Shown one piece after another: positions 55,787-64,000 of a stretch of 64,000 nt of DNA. Below the pieces are notes generated by a model. That model was not told the DNA's origin and did not search any database. It worked only from the letters and a program-made list of their open reading frames with translations. The DNA comes from Chimonanthus salicifolius. Taxonomy: Eukaryota; Streptophyta; Magnoliopsida; Laurales; Calycanthaceae. Position 1 is the first letter of the stretch; every line of letters starts with the position of its first letter. The translations under genes and the position numbers were made by a program. The DNA is taken from NCBI GenBank assembly GCA_013350335.1, contig CM023539.1, positions 24,421,043-24,485,042 on the forward strand, written 5' to 3'.

Positions 55787-58700
55787 TGTAACACCCCGCC
55801 CTTTTCATTCTAATTTTCAGAGTTTATTTTTTATTTTTTAAATATAATAATCATGTGATCGGGGCGGAGTGTCACGACGCGAGTTAAGTTCAGATCTCTA
55901 AATCCGACCCTTAACTGGCCAAGCCCATGTGCGTATGAACTAAGTCCATAAAGCTGATCCGCACATGGTATATATATAACTTGCGGAATTAACTTAGTCT
56001 TATTCTAACTGAGGTTATAATAGAACCTATGACTATTCCATTTTTTCCAATATTAGATAGCAAATTACATAATCTTATTCTCCAAAATTACTAACTAATA
56101 TTATTCTACTATTCAATCCAACCATCCAAAATAAACTAATCCACAGCATCTACTTATCTACTTATTACATGCCAACAAATCTAGCTACCAAATTACATTG
56201 TCCACATAATTCAAATAACACATCCATGAATAGTCCATTCAAAATCATTCAAACTGGCCAAGTTTCCGTGCTTGGTCCTCTTCTTCAACCACGTTCTTTC
56301 CTTTCCCTGCATCATCCACTAAGGATATAGATAGGGCGTTAGATCAACGCGCCCAGTAGTGTTTCCGAATAGGGCTACCACATGGTTAGTTAAAACATGC
56401 AAATAATATCATAATAATACATGTGATACAAAATTCCATAAAATCATGCTATGTATGAAATGAGCATGTAATGAGTCCCACCCATCACCATTCAACACAG
56501 CCATCACTTGACGGGATTCTCATCGTCAAGGTAACCCACAGTGGTCTTTCGGACGCCCCGACGGAGTGTGGCCTCCGGATTCCTCCTGATGGGATTCTCA
56601 TCATCAGGGTACCCCACAGTGGTCTTTCGGACGCCCCGACGGAGTGTGGCCTCCGGTTACAACACCATCATCCCATGCCATGCATGAGATGCCTATGCAT
56701 ATATATCATTTAGAAACATAACTTTACAATCATATAATTTATCGAAATCAACATAAAACAGCATATTAAATCGTGGTTACAATAAAGGTAGGAAACCTAC
56801 AAAGAATCCCTTCAGTAACTGATCTTTCTTTCGCGTCACCCGATCACAACTCGCACGTCGTTCGACTTCCGGTACCTTATCCATATACCAATCAGCAAGT
56901 CATAACATCATTTACTTATTCTATCACATCTACGACCCATCCGCATCATGTGGGGTTCGACCATGCCCTTTGGCCGAACATCACCAACTTAGTATTTAAC
57001 TTCCTACTTTATTTAATCAACTCTTAAACACTTAACCCTTTTAAAATGACATGGTTCAGCCCTATGTTGGCCAACCAATAATCAGCAAGTTAAACTTCCA
57101 TAAATCACATCAAACACCATATTTTATATGGTTTAAAACTCACCAACTTCATCAAAACTAACATGGGGTTCGGCCATCCAAAGTGGCCGAACCCTATGTC
57201 CATGTCTTGGTCCTTATGTATATGTTTTAAATCCTCATTTAGACAAGTATTAATCAGTATATTACTACTGCATTTTTACCTCTCAAAACCATAGAAATAA
57301 GTTAATCACTTTGTCCGAATGACCACAACATTTTATGGGATTCGGCCATCCAAGATGACCGATCCAAATGGTCCATAATATCAATTTAAATCTACTGTTT
57401 AAACCCATATTAACTTCAGTCTTCTTGTCATTCAGATCCATGTTTATCATTCCTTCTATAACATGTATTTGATTCTTAAATAAAAACCCAAAACAGTCCA
57501 CCAAAGTTCTATGGTTCCCATGTTTCAAACACCTTAAAACCAACCATCATTTGCATGGGGTTCGGCCCTCCATAGTGGCCAAACCCAATGGCTATGTTTA
57601 CTGTTTTTAAACCTCATATAAACATGTATAAACAGTATATTAAATCAGGTTTTAACTCTCAAAGAAATCATCCAAAACAGTCCATAAAAAGTCTATGGTT
57701 TACATGTTTTTCCAACATGAAACCAACATTCTTTTACATGGGGTTCGGCCCTCCATGGTGGCCGAACCCAATGGCTATGTTTACTGTTTTTAAACCTCAT
57801 ATAAACATGTATAAACAGTATATTAATATCAGGTTTTAACTCTCAAAGAAATCATCCAAAAACCAACACCATATCATGGGATTCGGCCATCCAAGATGGC
57901 CGATCCCCATGGTCCATCTTTTCCAATTTTACTCCACTGATTAGACCACATATCTTCAGCCTTTTCTGATATTCAAACCCATGTTTTTAACCCTCTTTAA
58001 GCATGTATTTTAAATCTTAATAAAATATGTAAAAACAGTCCCCAAATGGATGGTTTTAAATTTCAAAAACCATAACCATTAACTAACTCTTTTCATGGGG
58101 TTCGGCCACCCAAAGTGGCCGAACCCAATGGTTCATTTCATTTCTTTTTGACACCTTCTTCTATGGTTTAGACCCTTGTCAAATTCGGCCATGGTATGGC
58201 CAAATTATAACATGCAAATCCATGTTTTCAATCTTTCCAAAGCATGTATCTTAGACCTCTAAAATCGGTCCTATTCTTGCATGGTTTAATCCTTACAAAA
58301 CCATCAACACTAACCATAAAATTCCATGGGGTTCGGCCATCCAAAGTGGCCGAACCCTATGTCCATGCTTTCCATCTAATTGAGCATAAAGGAATCATAT
58401 TTTAACCCTTTGATAGATTTGACCATGACATGGCCAAATCATGTCCTATTTTACCCATTTTATTAACCATTAATCAATGGGAAAAACTTACCACTTTCCT
58501 TTGCCTTTTGCTCTTGACTTTTAATCCTTGTTTCCTTAACTCCTTGCTGATTGTATGCTTGAATATCTGGTACCAAAAGCCTCTGCTGTTCCAGCCAAGA
58601 ATACCAATTGAAGAGAGGGAGAAAGTGATGGGAACAATTGGGTTTCCTTTTGACAAAAACGGCCAACCTTGGGTGTTTGTTGTTCTTTTGTAGTTCAGCC

Positions 58701-59563
58701 CCAAAAACCTCTCCATTCCTCATAACTTCTTGCTCAAAACGGTGGGCATTGGGTGCCATCCAAGGCACCCCTTGGCAGCTACCAATACAGCCATTCAAAT
58801 CCCCAAGCATCTCATCACAATCCCATGTATTCCCATTTAATACATCATGGAAATCACCCCAAACAAGTCCCCAACGTGTGGGACTTGTTTGGGTGGTTAA
58901 AGCTGGGCCAACCTCTTCAAATTCCCATTAGACTCAATGATTTACAGTCCATTGAATTTCCATTTTGACTCACCCAACTCAAGGTATTTTTATTCCAACC
59001 CAACTCATCACATTTAATGCATTTCATTTAATGCACATGAGTTAACTCACCTTTTGATTTAATTCCAACTCACCTCAGTCCCACTCAACTGATTTGACTC
59101 GTGTTTGAGCTCCCTTGAGGGTTCACACGGTCAACAATAGTCAACTCGACCCGTTGGGTCCACTTTGAGCTTCTTGACCCGTTTTTTGACTCCATGACCC
59201 AAATATGGAATTTTGGTCATTTGCAACTGGTTTTCACACATGGATCAAGCCTACCCATTTCTTCTCCACTTGATTTCCAATCAAATAGGCTCAACCCCAT
59301 TTAATTTAAATTTACAAAACAGTTAGATAATCCAATAAGACCCAATAGGTCCCATTTGGGCCCTTTGACCCATTTAGCCATTTTTGACCCAAATGATGAA
59401 AATTACCCAACCAGTCAAACTTAACATTCATAAAATGCTCATATGATTTTAATTTGAGCAATGGGTCCCACTATTTCCTTTATTCACATCACAAAATAAT
59501 TAATTTAACAACTCAGGGGCATTTTGGTAATTTTTCATTTCATTGAGAAATTGGGGTGTTACA
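55787..59563 (-). mobile_element. Solo LTR, same family as 33618-37579, target duplication AAACG
   Basis: In plus coordinates it runs TGTAACACCCCGCCC to TTGGGGTGTTACA and is flanked by AAACG at 55782-55786 and 59564-59568. It matches the 5' LTR at 33618-37579 over its 3' (left) half, including the CGGAG..CTCCG blocks at 56545-56660. It has about ten GGGTTCGGCC-type hairpins (57168, 57338, 57557, 57738, 57877, 58097, 58327 and weaker ones near 56949, 58186 and 58417). There is no internal region. A 178 bp direct duplication (57560-57655 versus 57740-57840 region) is visible. Small open frames are LTR text. Confidence 0.95.
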
Positions 59564-59568
59564 AAACG

Positions 59569-59651
59569 TAATCTAAACTAAATACATCTCTTAAAAGAGA
59601 TTAATCAAACAAAGAATTCTAATTACATATTAACTTTAATATTCTCTAACA
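59569..59651 (-). repeat. Start of a copia-type 3' LTR
   Basis: On the minus strand it begins TGTTAGAGAATATTAAAGTT, a familiar Ty1/copia LTR start. Immediately upstream on that strand is TTAAGGGGAAA (59652-59662), a polypurine tract. The remainder of the LTR continues left of the solo LTR (about 55580-55781). Confidence 0.7.
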
Positions 59652-60769
59652 TTTCCCCTTAAACTCAAGTGGTTCATTGCTTGAGTTTACAATTATTGAA
59701 CTAAAACAAAAAACTAATAACTAGATAATCAAATGACTGGATCACACCAGGTGGGAGCAATAGCAGATCAATGGTGAAGACGTGTCGACGAAGCCAAAAA
59801 AAAAATCAATGTAACAAGTGTGTTGCAAGTTATAAAGCCGAAGACGAACTTACTCCAACACTCTCTCCTTCCACTTGTTGACCAAATGACCTAATGCTAC
59901 AGACAAATGCGAAGATCTAATGCCAATGCCGCCAATACTAATGCCACTACCACTTTCAATGCCAAAGAACATAAAGTTTGATTGGTGCAAAGTGTGAGAA
60001 AGCTGTAAAGTGCAAAGAGAGTAAGAAACCAAATTCTCCAAAATGTAGCTACAAATGGTGGAGACAAAGTCTAAATAGTTCCAAAGGTACCAATGCAAAA
60101 TCAAATCTGTCGAAAGAGAGAGACACAAAGGCAGAGAGAGGCGACATTTTGGAATTGAGGTAGATCTGAATATGTTACTTGATTCAATTTTATTATAACT
60201 CAAGTGTTCAAGTAATTACAATTGTACTGAATCAGGTGTATAATGAATATCAACACTATTCAATACCAATAAAATCTTCCAAAAAAAAAAAAGAAAAGAA
60301 TTCATAATGATGTTGATTCTGAATCTTATAATCATTGTACACACTAGATTTCAATATTGAGCTATTTTTATCTTTTAATGTACAATTTTAGCATCTATTT
60401 TGTTGTTCCAAATGAGTAATCCATACTACTATTAAATCTGGTAGGGTACTGTAATGTTTTCTACTTTACTGGTCATCTTCCTTTAGTTCTATTTGGAGCT
60501 ACTCTATTTTGGGTCTTAACTTTGTTGTTTCTCACATCCATATGTGTTGTATGTTTCCACAGCAAACTATAAAGTAGATGCTGCAAGGGTTTGAACCCAT
60601 CTTAGCCATTGCCTTCCATATGAATAGTTCATATCCTAAGGATGGTAATGTTCTGCTGGTGTTTCTTTCTGTTTTTGAATTTGATGACAACTTATGGGGG
60701 ATAAGTTCATGATGAACTCATCTCAAAATATTAAAAAGCGCATATATGGTGGTCAATGAAGGAGATAAG
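59652..60769. other. Polypurine tract and unassigned DNA downstream of a copia LTR
   Basis: 59652-59700 holds the minus-strand copia polypurine tract and ctcaagcaatgaaccacttg. Beyond that I find no RT, integrase or RNase H motif. The minus-strand open frame 59850-60203 is not recognisable. 60180-60769 is A/T-rich with an A-tract near 60283 and no gene. ATAAG at 60765-60769 is the left target-duplication copy of the next solo LTR. Confidence 0.5.
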
Positions 60770-62536
60770 TATTGTACAAATTTTAAATTTATAACTCGTA
60801 AGCGCACGAACCATTAGATAGTATAGCGATTGAGTGCGAGGTCGAACCATCATAACTTAGGAAAATCTATCTTTGAAAAATACACCACAGAATTACGTAA
60901 TTTAAGAAATTTAGAAAACATGGAGATAAATCATAAATACAAACTTATTTATCTAATCTAGAAAATTTTATTTTATTTAGAAACCTTCTAAAGATAGAAA
61001 ATAAAATGGAAAATCAATTTTTATCTGAATCAAATTAAGATGGTGGATTTAATCTAAACATATAAACAATCTTAATCTAACTTAGAAAACAAAATTAAGA
61101 TGCAATTACTTAATTACCAACCTAGTTCTCCAATTTGATGAGTTTTTGAGTTTTAAAAACAAAAATAAAATTTAAAACACCTAAACTACCTCTGTACATA
61201 TTTATAGTGGAACTGGCTCAAAAACTCAAGGAGGCATTATTTTCCATATTTTAAAAATAAAATTGAGGCCTAGAACATGGAGCTCACTTAAACTATTTAT
61301 CATGCATTCATATTTTTCACCCAATTGAATTCTCATTATGAATTTTATGAAATCTATTTAAACTAAGAAAATTTAATTCAAACCTTAGGTAAAGGTGGAA
61401 TTTATACATGAAAATTCAAGTCTAACTATTTCATATACTCTTAAGGAAAGTCTTAGATAAGAAAAATCAAGTTCTACCTCTCCTAACTATTTCATATGTT
61501 TTCCTCAAAATTTTAAGAATAAAATCCAACACAAACTCATGAAAAGAATAAATTGGAATCAAATTATCATCATACATCAATAAATAATTGGACGACCATA
61601 ATTCTAAATAAATTTGCCTCTTTCTTATTATTGAAACATGAATTTGAAATTACAAAACAATGGAACTAAAAGAATAAAAAAAATACAATGGAAATTAAAA
61701 TTTCACCAACCTTTGAAACCCAATGTGAATAAAAACTCTAAAGCTTTTATTTCTTCTCTTCTTCCTCTCCTAAAATCCAAAAATCTCTGGCCAAGGTTCA
61801 AATTTCATTGTGTCCGATGGCTTCTATTTATAAGATTTAGATGAGGTGAAATTAGTAAGCTAGGTGAGACCCACTAATCCAGTCGATTCTCTCCCTTTTA
61901 TTCTTTCATTATGTAGGCCTTTCCTTCTTTTCTTTTTTTAATTCACAACTATCGTGCAGCTTCCTTTCTTCCTCTTTTTTTTGCTACACCAAGAGGTAAA
62001 GTGGGCCCTCCTTCTTATTTCTATCTTCTTATTCGGCCAGCAGTTCTCTTCTTATGTTAGCAGTCACCGTCCCAACCATGCATGGGTTAACAACGTATGT
62101 TGCTATTTTACGAGATGCAACATGTTTAAGCCCCTTCTAACCTTCAGCTGGTCCTGTCTTCTTTTTCTCTTCTAAGTTTTATTCCTTATTTCTTCCTGTT
62201 GTTCTTTATTTTTCTTCATTGCTTGCAGTGCTGCTATCTTCATCTCTCTATCGATGGTTTTGCAACACAAGAAGAACGTTGTCTTCTTTCTTTTGTTCAC
62301 AGCTATTTAGTTTTTCTTCTCTTGGAAATCAGCCAGCCCTTTCTCTTCTCTGTAGCTTCAATATCGATCTTCTTGTTGGCTTCTTTATTTTTTGTTTTTT
62401 CATATTTTACTGGCTGCTTCTTGTTTGTACACGCTGATGTGTGCTTGTTGGATGATTTGTTACCACCTCCTTCTATTGCTTTGTATTTCCTGGTTACAAG
62501 AAGGACAGTAAGAAGATTTGTTTCTTCTCTTTCTCA

Positions 62537-62704
62537 ACCACTGACCCAATCCTCTTGTCCATTTACATCCTCAAATGCTTTAGTAAATTGTTTTCCAAAC
62601 TCATCTGATCCTGACAGGCTGTTGAGATCGACCCCAAATCCAACCTTTAATATTGAATCTAAGGTTGTTTTAAAAAACAGACCCTGCATATCCATTACCT
62701 TGTT
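62537..62704 (-). pseudogene. Captured CYP704-like cytochrome P450 exon fragment
   Basis: 56 codons on the minus strand are open up to a stop at 62534-62536. They include VMDMQGLFFKTTLDSILKVG and FGVDLNSLSGSDEFGKQF. This is the family-typical segment MQDLFMRSTLDSIFKVGFG of plant CYP704/CYP86-clan fatty-acid hydroxylases, upstream of the I helix. The haem-binding cysteine region and the N-terminal membrane anchor are absent, so it cannot be functional. It lies about 255 bp downstream (LTR sense) of the enoyl-ACP reductase fragment. The flanks do not read as P450, so only one exon or part of one was taken up. The subfamily is uncertain. Confidence 0.75.
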
Positions 62705-62958
62705 ATAATCTTCAAATTAGTTGATGAGCTGACCAAGAATCACTGTCATGAGAGGCAATGAAAGCCGATTAACAATGACTGAAATTGTCTTACTCAAATG
62801 GATCTCCAAATGATAAAAGCTTGAAGGATGGAACTTTCTCATCTCCTCCACTCTTCCCCTATTTATCAACTTCTTCTGAACCTTTCACACTTCAAATCTT
62901 GAGCACTAATATTACAAATTGAAATCAATTTATTGGACTGCTGTCCCAAATAAACATC

Positions 62959-63180
62959 CACCACATGAATTACTGCGCCTGTAGTTGTTAAAGTCAATGG
63001 TGATGCCAAGATTGCAGCCACATTACCAATTTCATCTTCCAATAATTCTTTCTGCAATGGTGCATTGGCTGATGAGTACTTAATTTTCATATTAGTATAT
63101 CCAATGGCTTTTGCTGCACACCTTCTTATAGGTCCAGTAGATATTGTATTAACTCGATCATTGTGACACCTTCCTGCCTC
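62959..63180 (-). pseudogene. MOD1/FabI-like: Captured enoyl-[acyl-carrier-protein] reductase (NADH) fragment
   Basis: 74 uninterrupted codons on the minus strand align with the C-terminal part of the plastid enoyl-ACP reductase of plant fatty-acid synthesis. Landmarks are EAGR, RVNTISTGPIRR, AAKAIGY, SSANAPLQKELLEDEIGNVA and ASPLTLTTTGAVIHVV. These correspond to the family text VNTISAGPL, AAKAIGFI, NAPLQKEL, DEVGNAAAFLASPLASAITG and IYVDNGLN. It lacks the Rossmann-fold N terminus and the YVDNGLNAMG end, and the catalytic tyrosine and lysine lie upstream of the preserved part. Lack of stops with several substitutions suggests recent or constrained capture. No intron is seen inside, which would fit capture from RNA or from one exon. 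Confidence 0.88.
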
Positions 63181-63434
63181 AAATTGCTACATTTGCTTAG
63201 ATTCAGTCTGCGGGCTTAGATATGTGAGCTTTGAAGGCCCGTTTGCAGACTCGGTCCAAGTCTTTGCACTAAGCACATTTTCTACCATTTTCTTCCATTT
63301 TAATTTCTTTTCTTGAATTTCTTCGTATTCCCTGTAAAACTCCAAAATCTCATTACAGATAATGAAAACACATAAAACAAAGGCTAATTAATCCAATTTC
63401 AGAGGTAAAATATGTCAATTTCTTGTGCTCATCA

Positions 63435-63876
63435 ATAAACAGGTTTTTTTCTTGGTAAGTAAGTGCGGTGAGCCCAGGAAGTTTGGATGAAGAAATGAAC
63501 AGACTCGGGAGAGTCTAACAGAAACAGATAAAGAAAAATGCACACTGAGACTTGTTCGAGGCAGTCTCCTCCTCCTTACTCAAGTTTGGTTGATAATTCT
63601 TCTCCTGCTCTTTTACTAAATTTTATTCACAATATAAAGAATCCTCTGCATAAAATTAAGGAGAGGTTACAAGTGATTAAGGAAAGAGAATACATAATTT
63701 GAAATTCAAATCCAATCAATTATAATCAAATCCGCCACTAATTCTAATCCAGTTTGCCAACTATTCATGCGGTTTGCTAGCGTGAAACACAACAACCACT
63801 GCCAATGCCTCCTGAGAGTCAACGTTGTGAAGATCCACTCACTGAGCCACCTAAGTCACCCACTCGGCACATAACA
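63435..63876 (-). repeat. Probable 3' LTR of a Reina-like chromovirus
   Basis: On the minus strand the LTR starts TGTTATGTGCCGAGTGGGTG at 63876, directly after the purine tract AGTAGAGGGGAA. It contains a leader-like region (gaggaggagactgcctcgaac) and is about 440 bp, the short size usual for Reina elements. Its 3' end meets the solo LTR target duplicate at 63435 and is not clearly delimited. Confidence 0.55.
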
Positions 63877-64000
63877 TTCCCCTCTACTGAGATACATCGA
63901 CGTCTGCAACCATGAAATCAGGGTATTTTGCACGGAATTTGTGCTAAAATTCCCAGTTACGTCCTCCGGTGCCAGCCCCTACCACTGAACAAAGACCTTT
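63877..64000 (-). pseudogene. Chromodomain end of a Reina-like gypsy element, runs off the window
   Basis: On the minus strand from 64000 one frame reads KVFVQW, a stop, GLAPEDVT. Another frame then reads NWEF, a stop, HKFRAKYPDF. Together these follow the pattern VxVQWxGLxPEDxTWEDF..xxYPDF of chromodomains at the C terminus of Reina-clade integrases. The stops and the frameshift make it a pseudogene. The rest of the element lies beyond the window. Confidence 0.6.

Larger units (their letters stand above)
60770..63434 (-). mobile_element. TGATGAG-family (Tat-type) solo LTR with captured host-gene fragments
   Basis: On the minus strand it begins TGATGAGCACAAGAAATTGA at 63434 and ends AAATTTGTACAATA at 60770, aligning with the ends of the copy at 41855-44649 (shared ATTGGATTA, AATGAGATTTTGGAGTTTT, cctcgcactcaatcg). 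The flanks ATAAG (60765-60769) and ATAAA (63435-63439) agree in four of five bases. Between about 62530 and 63190 it holds fragments of two nuclear protein genes in sense with the LTR. 60780-61850 is A/T-rich LTR text. Open frames on the plus strand at 61954-62708 are T-rich shadows. Confidence 0.85.

Noticed and set aside
58417..58441. Paired changes in a hairpin as proof of selection for RNA structure
   Set aside because: Both changes are C-to-T on one strand or the other and could come from independent deamination of the two arms; kept only as a hint in the hairpin finding.
62199..62708. 169-codon plus-strand open frame, hydrophobic, as a membrane protein
   Set aside because: It lies antisense to the P450 fragment and in T-rich LTR text; the hydrophobicity comes from poly-T composition.

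Overview
The window is angiosperm nuclear DNA from a gene-poor, heterochromatin-like region. Almost all of it is LTR retrotransposon sequence, nested several layers deep. I see no intact host gene, no tRNA or rRNA gene, and nothing bacterial. The plant origin rests on the Ty3/gypsy chromovirus polyproteins (gag, protease, RT, RNase H, DDE integrase, chromodomain), tRNA-iMet and tRNA-Asp type primer sites, hAT-type MITEs, and captured fragments of a plastid enoyl-ACP reductase gene and a CYP704-like P450 gene.

Layout. 1-7333: the 3' part of an old Tekay/Del-like chromovirus full of stops, with its 3.2 kb LTR. 7334-8212: a Tat/Athila-type gag remnant. 8213-15292: truncated LTRs and the eroded interior of a minus-strand gypsy element. 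15293-15392: a 100-N gap. 15393-15876: the start of a minus-strand Tat-type LTR with a coding-like stretch. 16070-37887: a nest. A solo LTR of family C (target duplication ATTCT) is split by a minus-strand Tekay-like element (19698-37579, duplication TTGGA). That element carries a young plus-strand relative (19817-30227) in its 3' LTR, whose gag-pol has a single in-frame stop. One large deletion ending in a hairpin loop removed the young element's 3' LTR end and the older element's integrase and most of its 3' LTR. 37888-45617: the rest of a non-autonomous Athila/Tat-like element, with a solo LTR (CAAAT) in its 3' LTR. 45618-54067: interior and 5' LTR of a minus-strand family C element, carrying two further solo LTRs. 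54068-55786: two hAT-type MITEs with perfect 8 bp target duplications in unassigned DNA and a copia LTR piece. 55787-59563: a solo LTR (AAACG) of the same family as the older nested element. 59569-60769: remains of a copia LTR and unassigned DNA. 60770-63434: a Tat-type solo LTR holding the two captured host-gene fragments. 63435-64000: a minus-strand Reina-like LTR and chromodomain running off the window.

Two features stand out. (1) Tat-type LTRs starting TGATGAG carry different sense-oriented coding-like cassettes at about the same LTR position; in one copy these are recognisable enoyl-ACP reductase and P450 exons. (2) LTRs of at least five unrelated families each contain arrays of their own CG-containing short palindrome (TCGGACGGTCCGA; GGGTTCGGCC-loop-GGCCGAACCC; CAGTCGACTGAATC-loop-complement; ACCGAGGGGTCGGT; CGGAG-loop-CTCCG).

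Boundaries supported by target duplications are firm. Family and clade names come from motif recognition without database searches.
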